From positions 56,744,799-56,808,798 of the forward strand of contig NC_055992.1 in NCBI RefSeq assembly GCF_018446385.1: a stretch of DNA of 64,000 nucleotides. Direction: 5' to 3'. Shown here piece after piece: positions 12,318-25,329 of the stretch. The position numbers and the translations under genes are program-made. Position 1 is the first letter of the stretch; every line of letters starts with the position of its first letter. The DNA is from Zingiber officinale (Eukaryota; Streptophyta; Magnoliopsida; Zingiberales; Zingiberaceae). Under the pieces are notes generated by a model, which was given only the letters and a program-made list of their open reading frames with translations, searched no databases and was not told where the DNA came from.

Positions 12318-12821
12318 CTGTTAGAACTTTCGAGCCGCAAAAACCACTTTTTGCATTATGGAAACCCCGAAGTTCTTGCCACGGATCCGTGCGAAGATAA
12401 AAAATTTACATATACATAGTTTTCTCCTAGATCTACATGGTAGAGATTATACCTTTGTAGCAAAGCCCTTCGCTTATCCCGCTCGTCCAAGAGTTGTCGG
12501 ATCTCGTAGGGTGTCAAGTGTACACCCCTCTATATGTATCCACACGGAAAAAAGGTGGAGAAAACCCACTTAGAGTGTGCTAGCACACTTAGTGGTCACG
12601 GCAATGGAGGATGAGAGGGAGAAGAGAATGTAGAGAGGAAGAAAAAGACTTGAATTAGCACACAAATTGTTTAATGCCTCACTAATGTGGCCGGCCACTT
12701 AATGGAGGGGGTTTTAAACCTCCATGTAACACCAAGAGTCATGGCTCTTGGTTTTCCTCATGAGGTGGCACACAATAATGTGGCCTTGATGATGTGGAAC
12801 ACCATCATTGGCCGGTCCATG

Positions 12822-13040
12822 CACTACAAGAATTTTTGCATTCAACAACACCCAATAGACAACGCTTTTTAATAAAAATGTTGTCGTTCTTTGTTTTACA
12901 ACGCTTTTAGTGAAAAGCGTTGTCTATGGTATTTACTTTTTACTAAAGACAACGGTTTTTAATGAAGTGTTGTCTTTAGTGTTGTTGTTTATGGTCAAAG
13001 ACAACATTTTTTTAAAAAATGTTTTTTAAAGTGTTGTGTA
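12822..13040. repeat. CACTA left terminal and subterminal repeats
   Basis: The terminal CACTACAAGAA is followed by several copies, in both orientations, of an ACAACGCTTTT / AAAGCGTTGTCT motif (about 12846, 12898, 12915, 12950, 12968). Such subterminal arrays are where CACTA DNA-binding proteins assemble. The right end has a matching array. Confidence 0.85.
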
Positions 13041-14933
13041 TGTTTCCCCTAAACTCACTTAAAATAAATTCACAGCCCTCGCTTTGCTAAACTCTAAACC
13101 CTCAACGCGCGCGCGCCTTCTCCTCACCACTCCTCTCCACGAGTGCCTTCTCCTCTCCTTCTCCTCTCCACGAGCGCCTTCTCCTCTCCACTCCTCTCCA
13201 CGAGCGCCTTCTCCTCTCCACGAGCGCCTTCTCCTCTCCTTGCCGCGTGATCTCCTCTGAACCCTAATCTCGACCCAAACTCCTCACGCAAAACTCCTCA
13301 CGCCGGCCCAACTCCTCCAAGTCGAGATCCCTAATCTCGCATTTCCCCATCTCCTCAATCAAAGTCAGCTTACCCTTCCTAATCTTCTCACGGCGGAGCC
13401 GACGGAGCCGAGATCCCTCAATTTCTTCTACTATCCGACGGAGCCGTAGCACTGCCACGCGGTTCTTCGATCCGGCTCCTCGATATCTTTGCTCTTGCCC
13501 TCACTGTTCCTCCCTCTCTCTGCTCTTCCTTACCTTCACTGCTCGTTCTCGACTTCGCTCTCTCATCCCTTCGTAATGGCGTCTCCACGAGTGCCTTCTC
13601 CTCTCCTTCTCCTCTCCACGAGCGCCTTCTCCTCTCCACTCCTCTCCACGAGCGCCTTCTCCTCTCCACGAGCGCCTTCTCCTCTCCTTGCCGCGTGATC
13701 TCCTCTGAACCCTAATCTCGACCCAAACTCCTCACGCAAAACTCCTCACGCCGGCCCAACTCCTCCAAGTCGAGATCCCTAATCTCGCATTTCCCCATCT
13801 CCTCAATCAAAGTCAGCTTACCCTTCCTAATCTTCTCACGGCTCCTCAACTCCTCTGAACCCTTCGATCTTAGTTCCTTCCTCGCAGAGCAGATTCGAGA
13901 GTAGGAGGAACGGAAGAAAGAAAGGTAAAATTTCTTCCATCCCTCTAGAATAAGATTTTGTTTATTTTTGATTATTTTCCGAACTAGCCATTTTGCCGGA
14001 TTCATACTGCATCAATTTTCCCCCTCCCCTGATTGTATTTTCTCATGATTTAATCTGGAATTTTTAAACGTTTAGCTATAGACTTTGGCAGTAGGTATTA
14101 ATCCTTAAAAATAGCATGAAGCATATAACATGCTATCCTTTTTTCTCAAATTCAGTGTGAAGCTGTTGGCCAAGTTGCAGATATTATTCACATTCCAGCC
14201 TTTCTTTGTCGTCAGGTATAATGTGCAGCTTGAAAATAATCAATCTCTAGTGTTATTCTACTATTATTTTTATTGTGTACCCTTAATGCGCAGAGAATAT
14301 CTCTCATTTTTATTGTATCTAAAACTTGTGTTCTGCATTATCTCATCTTAATTCTGGGCAGTGACTTGTGCCTACTCAGTTTGTTGAATTTATATCAACT
14401 ACTATTGTTATATTTATGTCACTTGCCTTCTAAGAGCTTAATGGCTTAAGTATGATTTAATACATCATGCACTATTGCATTGAGTTGCTTATGTTGATGT
14501 CCCTTTGAGGAAGTTGCAGATTCTCAAGTGCTAAAGAAACAAAGTTGCTTATTATAAGTTATAATTCAAGCATTTTCCTGGAATGGTTTCATTTTTCAAC
14601 TAAAGGTTAACATGTTTCAATAGAGAATATGTTTTGGTGAATGCTCCAATATTATATGACTCTACAATTTATACCAAGGCAAAAGTACCTAACTACCTAT
14701 ACGTAGACTCTAACAAACATGTACATATGGATAATATAGATAACTAGGTTATCTCCCCAAGTGAGAAAATTGCTATTGGGATTGCATTTTGATGAGAAAC
14801 CTGTATGGTCAAAAATTTTCAGGTAGAAATACAATTTTGATTAATTGTTTAAATATTTTGTTATAGTTTCACACTATTGTTTGTGTTAATATTTTTAGGT
14901 ATTAGCTCATTGTTGATTGATTAGTTATAAAGA
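13041..14933 (+). other. CACTA 5' region with CT-rich tandem duplication
   Basis: 13134-13394 and 13582-13842 are direct copies of about 261 bp, offset 448 bp, identical as far as I can read. Each contains CTTCTCCTCTCCACGAGCGC units and CCCTAATCTCG segments. This is a likely promoter and leader of the transposase gene; 13843-14933 is AT-rich, with intron-like sequence before the ATG. The ORFs in the duplication (13264-13458, 13418-13669, 13489-13698, 13712-14005) are by-products of the CT/GA composition. Confidence 0.55.
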
Positions 14934-17900
14934 ATGGACAAAGATTGGATGTCAAAGGATAGACTATCACGTGAATATGAGAATGGAGTTGAGTCTTTCT
15001 TGCAATTTGCAATGGAAAACACTAATGATCCGAATATGGGAATATCTTGCCCATGTGCAAAATGTGGCAATCTAAAGAAGAAAAATATACAAACTATCAG
15101 GGCACATCTGTATTGTAACGGTATAGATATGACATATCATACATGGATATGGCACGGCGAAAGATCTACGATAGGGATTTCACAAAATGAAAGTGACCAA
15201 GTAGGGCCAAATGAATATGTTCGTGAGGAACCAATAAATATGGTTCATGATGCATATGATAGTTATGCTGAGAATCCAACCCAATTCAATAAGCTTCTTG
15301 AAGATGCCGAGACACCTTTATATCCGGGATGCACTAAATTTACAAGGTTATCTGCAATTGTGAAATTATTCAACTTGAAGGCCAAATATAGTTGGAGTGA
15401 TAAAAGTTTCACTGACCTACTCAGTTTGTTAGGAGAAATACTTCCAGATGACAATAAATTGCCTTTATCTCTGTATGATGCAAAGAAAAGCTTATCTGCA
15501 TTAGGGATGGATTATGTAAAAATTCACGCTTGTCCTAATGATTGTATCTTATACCGGAAGGAGTATGAGGATTTAACTAATTGCCCTACTTGCGGGATGT
15601 CAAGGTGGAAGTTGGGAAAAAAAATATTATAAATGAAGGAATTCCTGCCAAGGTTTTGTGGTACTTCCCCCCTATTCCAAGATTTCAAAGAATGTTTCGG
15701 AATAAAGAGATATCTAAGGAGTTGACTTGGCATGCCGAAAAAAGACTTTGTGATGGATATTTACGCCATCCAGCTGATACACCTTCTTGGAAAATAGTTG
15801 ATCGCAAATGGCCAGATTTTGGTATTGAGGCAAGAAATCTCAGATTGGCTATATCAGCTGATGGGATGAATCCTCATGGTTTAATGAGTTCTGCATATAG
15901 TTGTTGGCCAGTTTTAATGATTACTTATAATCTTCCTCCATGGTTGTGTATGAAGAGAAAATTTATGATGCTCACATTGTTAATTTCTGGTCCCAAACAG
16001 TCGGGAAATGATATTGATGTTTACTTAGCACCTCTAATTGATGACTTAAAATGCTTATGGGATATAGGTGTCGAAGCATATGATGCATATCGCCAAGAAA
16101 CTTTTATGCTTAGGGCTATCTTATTATGGACGATCAATGATTTTCCTACATATGGGAACATGTCAGGATGCATTGTGAAAGGATATCATGCATGTCCTAT
16201 TTGTGGTGAAGATACCTATTCAACAAGGTTGAAGCATAGTAGGAAAATGTCTTATACAGGTCATAGAAGGTTTCTACCTGCAACTCATCCTTATCGAAGG
16301 CAACGGAAGGCATTTAATGGGAACCAAGAATTTAACCCTGCTCCAAAACCATTAAGTGGCGATGAAGTTTTTGAAAGAGTTGAAAGAATTAATTGTCATT
16401 GGGGAAAAATGAGTAGAAAGTCTCAGTCGAATGATGATGTAAAATCATGCCGGAAAAAAAATCAATTTTCTTTGAACTTCAGTATTGGAAACATCTATAC
16501 ATTCGACATGTTCTTGATGTGATGCACATTGAAAAGAATATTTGTGAAAGTCTTATCGGAACGTTACTTGATATTCCAGGAAAAACAAAGGATGGAGTAG
16601 CAGCGAGATTAGACCTTTTGGAAATGAATGTCAGGACAGATTTGGCACCAAGGATGGGGGAGAAGAAAACATTTTTGCCAGCAGCCTGTTATACACTTAG
16701 TAAGGATGAGAAAAGGAAAATTTTGAATTCTTTGTTTGGAATACAACTTCCATCATGTTACTCATCTAATGTTAAAAACCTCGTGTCGTTGAAGGACTTA
16801 AAACTTATTGGCCTTAAGTCACACGACTACCACACTTTAATGCAACAATTGCTTCCTGTGGCGATACGTGGTGTTTTGCCCAAACATGTTAGAGACACTA
16901 TCACTCGCTTGTGTTTCTTCTTCAATGTGTTATGTAATAAAGTGATAGATGTTTCAAGGATGGATGATATGCAAAGAGAGATTGTGACAATATTGTGTTT
17001 ACTTGAAAAGTATTTCCTTCATTTTTTGATATAATGATTCATTTAAGTGTTCATCTTGTGCGGGAGGTGAAACTGTGTGGACCGGTTTGGTATAGGTATA
17101 TGTATCCATTTGAAAGATACATGAAGATTTTGAAAGGTTATGTGCGAAATCGCAATCGACCTGAAGGGTGTATGGCTGAATCTTATATTGTTGAAGAGGC
17201 TGTTGAATTTTGCTCAGACTATCTGTCTAGTGTGCACACAATTGGGATCCCATCAAGTCATCGACAAATAGAACTTACTAAGCCTTTATCAGGTGCAGTA
17301 GTCTACTCCACTACTCACGATGAGTTGACGCAAGCACATCGTTATGTATTGGCAAATGATGCTGAGATTGATCTCTATATCGAGTAATGTATCTAACTTA
17401 TTAATATTTTAATGTGGTTTGCTTACATTCTGTTGGTTTATTTATACCAAATAATTTGATTAGGGAACACATGACGTATTTGAATGCAAGATTTCCTCGT
17501 AAGGCTAAGTCCAAGAAGTGGTTACAAGATGAGCATAATCGAACGTTTATTACTTGGTTGCGTGATCGTGTAAGTTTCTTTAGTATTACATATTGGCATA
17601 CATTCATTTTCATATTTATGCATAATTAAAAATTTATTGCATAAAAAATTTAGGTTGCTGATGTAGTTGACCATTCCACTCATCAAGTTTCAGAAAGATT
17701 GATGTGGATAGCTCGCGGGCCTAACAAGCAAGTACTAAAATACTCTAGCTATTTGATTGATGGGGTTACTTATGCTACAAAAGAGCGTGATGCTATACGA
17801 GTTGTTCAAAACTCCGGAGTCAGCTTAGTTGCAAAGACAATGCAAGTTGCAAGTGCAAAGGATAAAAATCCTATTGTGTCAGATATGGTTTTTTATGGAG

Positions 17901-18301
17901 TTATAGAAGAAATATGGGTAGTTGATTACCATAAATTTCAACTTCCAATGTTTAAATGTAATTGGGTGGAGCATAATAACGGCATTAAAGTAGATGATCT
18001 TGGTTTCACATTGGTAAACCTCAATAGACTTGGATTCAAATCTGACGCTTTTATCCTGGCAAGCCAAGCAAAGCAAGTATTTTACATTGAAGATCCTGAA
18101 GATCCTTTATGGAGTGTTGTACTTGCAACACCAAACAGAGACTACTTTGAATACCTAAAGGGCGAAGAGTTAGAGGACACTGCTATCCACTATCAATGTT
18201 TTAGTAGGGGGTTACCATCAATGGATATTGACGGAGAAGATGATAATGAACCACCATGTATTCGTGAAGACTGTGATGGAAGTTGGATTGACAATATTTA
18301 A
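14934..18301 (+). CDS. TNP2-type CACTA transposase (three frame breaks at homopolymers)
   Basis: Excises and inserts the CACTA element. Order: transposase-associated N-terminal domain (about residues 4-78, with CPCAKCGNLKKK), tnp2 core (ISADGMNPHGL, SGPKQSGNDIDVYLAPLIDDL, HACPICGEDTY, GHRRFLPATHPYR, DVMHIEKNICESLIGTLL), DUF4218-like (YMYPFERYMKILKGYVRNRN) and DUF4216-like C-terminus (YATKERDAIRVVQNSGVSL, GFKSDAFILASQ). The frame breaks at A8 (15617-15624), A8 (16454-16461) and T6 (17022-17027); each needs the same direction of shift. Introns 17384-17463 and 17570-17653 have GT/AG ends and join in frame. Either nearly intact with assembly errors, or recently dead. Confidence 0.9.
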
Positions 18302-18559
18302 TTGCTGAATTTTTGCTTTTGAATATAAGTGTGTAAACAATTTACCTATGAGGATGAATTTGTGGACAATATTAATATGTTATATTCCTCACTTTAATTC
18401 GAATCAGATATGTTGTGATGTTATTGCAAGTTTCTGCTTTTATCTTTTATTTTTTTTCATACTGTTGTGAATTTGTTGGTGTAAATATATCATCTTGCTG
18501 TGAGTTTATGCATGTTTCTAACTAAACTTATGTTGATCAGTCTAAGTTGTTACAGATCA

Positions 18560-21500
18560 ATGGATTCTACTAGAAAGAGTAAGAGAATAGGGCAACTTGC
18601 AAAGTTGGACAAGGGTAAAGAAGTCATTACAGCTGCCCGTGAAGAGAGTTGCGAGGGTGATAAAGTGTTGGATTCCAAAGACACTATCTCCTCAAGAACT
18701 TCTAGAGGTCGCACACAGTTGGATAAGATTACAAAGCAAAGAATGCAAGGTATTAGAAATGAGGTGTCATTCAATAATTTTGGACAACCGATAGGACCAG
18801 CTGCTGTAGCCATGCAAAGTTACATTGGTGTCTTGGCTCGGCAAAAGGTTAATATTAAATACAAGACATGGAAGCAAGTCCCAATTGCTGTCAAAGAATT
18901 AATATGGGAATCAGTCAATGTAAGCAAGTTAGCATGTTTTAACAATTATAATATTTCACTACTAATGATAGATATATTTTATGTTTGTCTTAATTAATCT
19001 TATTAATGTTTTCCACTTATTTGATGTACAGTTGATTTATAATGTTGACTCAAAGTGGAAAAAGGGATGTTTGAGGTCTGCAAACAGTAAGTGGAGGCAA
19101 TACAAGACCCATCTCACCCAAAAATTTATTTTAAGCAGGCGTGACAAACCTGAGGAGTTGAATGAGCCACCTGTTGGCTTTGAAATTACAAGAGAAGATT
19201 GGCGTGCGTTTGTCATTAGTCGCATTTCTGAAGATTTCATTGTAAGATTCTAAATTTTTTCTTTTGAAACTATTCGATCATAATTCATTATGTATTATTC
19301 AAATTTGATATGTCGCCTGTTTGAAATAACTAGAAACTCAGTGATCAACAAAAAGAGCGAAGGAAAAAAAATAGATATCCTCATCGACTCTCACGCAAAG
19401 GGTATGCACGCTTTGCTGAAGAAATTGTAAGTATTTTTAAAATATATTTCCTCTAAGAACCCTCTAATTGATTCACATTAAATTATTTCACATTTGTTAT
19501 TTGATTTTTCTTTGTTGTAGGGGACTGAATTATGTGATGATAATGACATCAATAGAGCTATTATGTGGAAGAAAGGACGCGCCAACAAAGGAGGAGAGTT
19601 TGAAGGTGAAGATTTGGTGGACACAGTACACAAGATTGTAAGTAAATTTTCATGTTCTTCTGATAATGACTTCAATATATCTTCTAGTTTTCGAGAGTAA
19701 AGTTGCATGCATGCATACCCTTTGCGTGAGGAAGCCAAGGCAAGCAGTGCAATGAGGAGTTTAACAGCCATTCCTTGCATAGCTTGAATTCTCAGTACTA
19801 GAGCATGTATTGAGGAAGTAAATGGTGAATGAATGCATTGAGAGCTTAGAGGTGACGGGTTTATATAGAACAGATGTGGATTTACTAGGTATCTAGGTTT
19901 GAAATGTTCTTACTTGGAGAAGAGATCAAGTCGAAAAGTCTATTACATGCAGTGGTTTACTTGGGGAAGAACCGGCCTGGACATCAGTATTTTTTAAACC
20001 AATATTGCATATCCTTGGTAATTATCCTTGGTAAAGTACTGATAATTCTTTTTAATGTTGCATTACAGGATGAATATATACAGCAAAAGAGGGAGGGTAA
20101 GCTGCAATGCGAAGGAGCAAAAGAGGATATTCTTACCAAGGCACTTGAAACTCAGGAATATTCTGGGCGTGTCCGGGGTATCGGAGGTCATATCAACCCA
20201 ACAATCTATTTCAATGTTGGTAGAACAAGGAAGAAATATGATGTTACCCTAGATATAATCGCTGAGCATAAAAGGGAGCTGAAGGAGGCGAAGATGCAAA
20301 TTTTAGAACAAGATGTACGCATCCAAAAACTTGAAGCATTAATGCATAAAAGGGGTGCATGGGACAATTCAATTGATGACAAAGGCAGTTGCTCGGTGAA
20401 GTTTCATCAGAAGAATATTGAAGAAGATGACGTACAGATTGTGGGTAAAGACGAAGTTTTACAGGTAAAATACAAGTTATAGTGATATTCATTATTATTA
20501 TAGCATTATAAACTAAATATAATCAACATGTTTTTTTTTTAATATTTTAGGGTCAATCAGTTGCATTGACATTGGAATCTTGCTCAAATATTGCTGCATA
20601 TGGTACAATTGTTTGTTTGAATGGCATGGAAAAAATGCTTCATGGTATTCCATTTCCCAAGAATTGCATTCGAGTCTCCATTGATCAAGCAGTGGACAAA
20701 TCCGCTCCTTTGCCATATCCAATTCCAAGTGAATGTGAAGTAATTGGTGATGCCATAGGAACTGTTGTGGCTTGGCCTGAACAGCAGATTGTGAAGCAAG
20801 ATGAGGTATATGAGATATTATATTTCTAATTATATTGTCACTTTATTATTATATTTCTAATTATATTGCCACTTTATTATTATTCAACCTAGCTATCTAA
20901 CTTGTTTATATTTGAAATTATTAGAAGCCTAGAAGGAAGAAGTTTGAACGAAAAAAATCAAAACCTACTTTGTCAACAAGTGTCCCAAGAGCATTACATA
21001 TGTTATATTGTTACAGTAAGCATGCTCTAGATGGAGGAAAATGTATATCAATGTGCTTAGATAATGAAGTGTTTGATGAAGATTGTGAACTTTTTCTTGA
21101 CCTTGAGGACATCAATTCTTTGTATCATTTGGAGGCAATTTCAGGAAATTTGATCGTTGCCTACATATGGTAAGTAAGTTTATTTAAGCAATTTCAGCAA
21201 CTTTTTCATCACATGTTTGCTTCCCAATTTTAGCAACTTATTATGGTTTATTGTTACAATTTCACCAACTTATTATGAGTGATCATTATTTTTTAATCCA
21301 CATGATTGTTTTGTTAGTAAATTTTATTATTTAGTATCTAAATATTATTTTCTCGGTTGCAACTGCATTGCTTTACTTATGCTGGGAAATTACTGCATTG
21401 CTTTATGTTTGCTGGGAAATTCTAATATCTAGCAAGACAGAAAATCCCTGATTTGAACTGCAAGAAGTTTACTAATATTGTTGTGTGAACAAGTTTACTC

Positions 21501-22870
21501 TTGAAAAATTCAACTTCTAGTAATTTTCTCATACCATGTTATTCTCATTAAGTTAATAGTTCATCATTTCTATTGAGAGGTTTAATAATATCAATTGATG
21601 TGGTACACTTTACATAAATATAGCTCATTCATTTTCAACCGGCCCTTAATGTTTGCCTTCTGCCATTTGTTCTTCTAGACAGGAAGTACTTTGCTCATAT
21701 CTTTTTTCTTGTATATTTTTAAGTATCTTAAATGTGCTTGTCCTCAAGAAATAAAAGAATTTGCATGTATACATTTCTGGTATGTTTAATATGCAAGACT
21801 GTTCATAGTAAGTTCTCATGTATGGATGTTACTATCATCAGCCATAACTTAGTGTTATGAGTGATCATTATTTTTTCCAACTTATTATGAGTGTTTTGTA
21901 TCTAAATTTTATTATTTAGTATCTAAATATTTTTTTCTTTGCAATGATAGGTGTCTGTATAAAAAGATGGTGAAAGATACCAAGACAAAGAAATTCAGAT
22001 TTATGAATCCTCACAAACTCCCATATCTGGCAAAAACGGCACAAGACAAATCAGTTAAGCTTGAAACCCTGAATCAAAGGGCAACTCTTTTAGCAGATAA
22101 GCTGACAAGTGCATCAACAGATCAACTAGTGTTAGTGCCATGTAATGTCGGGTAAGCAAGAAGTAAAACATCACTTTCAATTGCTTCCTTTCGATAATTT
22201 ATTCAATTTTATGATCTAATCCTATGTATTTGCCTAGTTTCCATTGGAATCTTAGTGTTATTGAACCTTACAAGGATGCTATTTACCTGCTGGATTCCCT
22301 AAGTTGCCGCATTCGCGATGATGATTCAAAATACGTAATGGAAATGTGAGTTCAGATTTCTTTTAGTAAATATTTATTATAATAAAAATCTTATTTAACA
22401 AATATTCTTAACGTATGAAGGGCCTTAAAATTGTTTAATTCAACCAAGGAAGGAAAGGTAGGAAAAATGTTAAGTGGGAAGTAGTTAAGGTATGTGTACT
22501 TTTGTTTAACATATATTGTAATGTGTATAATTTTCATTAACAATTTGACTCTAATTACTATATATAGGCTCCTCAACAACCGGATGCGAAACAATGTGGT
22601 TTTTTTGTGATGCGCTTTATGAGAGAAATTATTGAAGAAGTTGAGACTATTGAGAGAGATTCGCTGCAATCAATAGTAACATTATTTAGCTTATCTCAAA
22701 TTATTTGACATAAACTATTTAAAATTGCAAAGTGATCAGTGTTGATTATTTTTTCCATTAACATAAATTGTGTATGCTCACAGTTCACAAAAAAAGGGTA
22801 CTCTCGTGAACAAATTGATGAGGTTCGGTCCGAGTTGGCGGAGTGCATACAAGATCATATTTATGAATAG
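18560..22870 (+). CDS. Second CACTA gene: TNPA-like protein with C-terminal Ulp1/C48 protease
   Basis: About twelve exons with GT/AG borders: 18560-18919, 19032-19241, 19334-19426, 19521-19637, 20069-20464, 20551-20805, 20925-21169, 21951-22151, 22238-22345, 22421-~22489, 22568-~22674, 22784-22870. The N-terminus is basic (RKSKRIGQL); exons 2-5 resemble plant Transposase_24/TNPA proteins. 20280-20345 is coiled-coil-like (EHKRELKEAKMQILEQD). 20551-20805 resembles DUF8039. The C-terminus is a cysteine protease of the Ulp1/SENP (C48) fold: His in GFHWNLSVIEP, Asp in YLLDSLSC, Cys in QPDAKQCGFFVMRFMRE. Exon 10 shows a likely frame slip before its end. Fusion of the DNA-binding-type protein to a protease is known in some CACTA lineages. 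Confidence 0.82.
19690..19870 (-). pseudogene. Captured antisense promoter/first-exon-like fragment in an intron
   Basis: Within the 19638-20068 intron of the second CACTA gene. On the minus strand a TATA box (CTATATAAACC, about 19858-19869) precedes an ATG at 19780 that opens a signal-peptide-like N-terminus, MQGMAVKLLIALLALASS. This looks like the 5' end of a secreted-protein gene. Its inner edge (19712-19730) is an inverted 19-bp copy of transposase exon sequence at 19390-19408, so the ORF's continuation past that point is chance. The donor gene is not identified. Confidence 0.5.
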
Positions 22871-24114
22871 GTATGGAATGATAGTTGCCATAATTCTATT
22901 TAGATTTAAGTTCATGGAATGGTGGTTTTTTTTGGTGGAATCATAGTTAATGCCAATTTTTTTGATGCAGTGCATAGTTACCAGATCGACCTTGAGCAGT
23001 TGACCCCAAAGAAAAGTTGTCACTGAAGTTTAAAAACTTGTGAAAATTTTTAGTGAATGATGATGTTTTGTGAATGATGATGTTTTGGAAAAATTGTCAC
23101 TTAGGTGAAAGGATGTTTTCTGGATTAATATGCAAGTACAAAGCACTGTATTATATGTTATTCTGTAAAGTTCTGTCAGTGTAAATTATCTAGTTTCTTT
23201 ATCTAGCTTTTGTTCCACTATTGGGTTTGTTTTTCTAATAATTACTCGTGCAGCAAAATACTGAGCAAGAAGCTATAGATCTTATAATCAGGTAAAGTAG
23301 AAAAAGTTAACTACTTCATTATGCTTTCATCTTAGTATTTGTATATTTGATTTGTCTTCTTTGAACCAGCTTCAAGTCAAAAAGCCAGATCCTCTAGTCA
23401 TCTTCGTATCTTTGATCTAAAAAGCTTCTGAAACAAGTCATCTTCTCCAAGCATATATATTGGCCATGTTAAGTGACACTGCTCGTGAGGGGATGCAGTG
23501 GGTTTCAATTGGCAATGAGGTGACATAGTAGGTTTCAACCGACAAAGAGGAACACTTCAGTTTTGTTATTTTTCGTGTGCCAGTTGGCAGATGGAATGAA
23601 TTTTTTTTCCCTGTGCCAACCAGCATGGACAAAATTTAAAACTTCGAGGCTTCTAAAGTTGTTGGTCTCTTCCTGATCAATACTTTTAATCTTCCATCTT
23701 AACTAAGGTAATATTTCTTCGCCATTTCGTGTTCTGATGTTTGGATTGCTATGGATGGAGAAGTTGTGCAATAATTCAGAGTGATGCCACCGTTGGGATT
23801 CGAGGTGATAAGTTGCAAATTTCTAGGCTAACCAAAACAATGTGGGTGCTTCTCATGTGGTGTGGTAGGATGTCTTAAAAAGAATAGGACAGTAAGATGA
23901 GTAATTTACTTTTTTTGATTGCTTGATCAGATGGCCTTTGGACAAATGCATAACCATAAAAGATGGATAATTCAGAATATTGGTTATTAGGGAGAAAGGT
24001 GATAGAGATCTCATTTACGATGAGCCACACAATCTTTTCAAGAAAAATAAAGTTCTTATGTGCTTTATATTAACTTGGTTTTTCTCTAATGATTTCTATC
24101 TGTTTGTATTGCAG
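22871..24114. other. CACTA interior without recognisable gene
   Basis: Lies between the protease stop and the first acyltransferase exon. Small ORFs at 22778-23023, 23438-23632 and 23980-24231 show no domain; the last only overlaps the true exon at 24115. Part of 23900-24114 may be intron of the captured gene. Confidence 0.4.
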
Positions 24115-25329
24115 GTTCTAAAATATAGTAAGCATTGTAGAGTCTGTGACAAATGCGTTGATGGCTTTGATCATCATTGCAGGGTGAGGGTTTTCTCCAT
24201 TCACAACCTTATATGTTTTGTTATCTTGTAGTAATATGCAGTATTCATCTTTCCTTGTAGTGGATCAATAACTGCATAGGAAGAAAAAATTACAAAAGGT
24301 TCTTCATCCTCATGGTGTTTGCTCTTCTCTTGGTAAGCACAAATATTTCCTACCATTCCAATAGTTGTATTCATTAATCATAGTGATTGACACTATTTTC
24401 TTAGTGTAGATTTATCATCTGTGTGCATCAACTTAGAAGATACTATTTTCTTAGTACGTGAAGGACCTGATACATAGAATGCATTTTATGTCAGGTCCTT
24501 TTCATTCTGATTGACTATTGATTGGTCTCCATGCTTTGTGCACCTTGGGCCAGCTTATTCTGCAGTGGGCTGTTGGGATGCTTGTGCTGATACTGTGTTT
24601 TGTTGAGAGAAGGAGATTTTCTGCTGAAATTGTTTCAAAGCTGGGTAGTAGCTTTTCCTTGGCACCCTTTATCATTGTGGTGGTGAGTACTCAGAAGAGA
24701 AAATGAATGAAAATCACACATCATAATGAGGATTTTTCAAGGTTCTGATACTAATTTGATAATGTCTCTATAATGCAGGCTGTGTGCACTTTATTAGCCA
24801 TGGTTGCTACTCTTCCAGTTGCACAACTTTTCTTCTTCCATATTCTTTTAATAAAAAAGGTACACTACTTTCATATTTCTACTTGTGACACAGCAAACAC
24901 TACCAGTTACACAGCTCCTACATTTATATAAAACAAACCTATGTATCCGGTCAAATATCTCTATTTCAAGGAATATATCTTTTATATTTTCAAATTCTTT
25001 GCATTCATCCATACACTGAGCATTACTGAAACTTATTATCCAACTGAACTATTACAGCTTGTTATTTAACTGATAGATTTTCCATAGTGGAAAACAAATA
25101 GTAGAATTTGAACGATATGGTGTTGTTTATTCATCAATTCTGGAGAAAATTGACACTTTAACTAGCTCATGCTACTCTACATGGATGCGCTTACAGGGAA
25201 TCAGCACCTATGATTACATTATTGCTTTGAGGGAGCAAGATCAGGAGCAGGAGCAACTTGCTGTTGGTGGGCAGCAAAGTCCGCAAATGTCCCAAGTGAG
25301 CTCTTTTACTGGACTAAGCAGCACCAGTC
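24115..25329 (+). pseudogene. Captured fragment of a DHHC protein S-acyltransferase gene, introns retained
   Basis: Five or six consecutive exons with intact splice borders: 24115-~24182 ([18 protein letters not shown]), 24261-24332 (WINNCIGRKNYKRFFILMV), 24495-24682 (LILQWAVGMLVLILCFVERR, a membrane span), 24779-24859 (TLPVAQLFFFHILLIKK, second span) and 25197-25329 (GISTYDYIIALREQ, QQSPQMSQVSSFTGLSS). These match the order in plant PAT19-22-like palmitoyltransferases: zinc-binding DHHC core with catalytic Cys, then spans 3-4, then the TTxE-like region. N-terminal spans and the end of the tail are missing. Because introns remain, the capture was at DNA level. It lies in transposase orientation. 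Confidence 0.88.

Noticed and set aside
13418-14005. Arg/Glu-rich minus ORFs and a plus ORF in the CT-rich region
   Set aside because: Composition artefacts of CT-rich duplicated leader sequence; duplicated identically with no protein signature.
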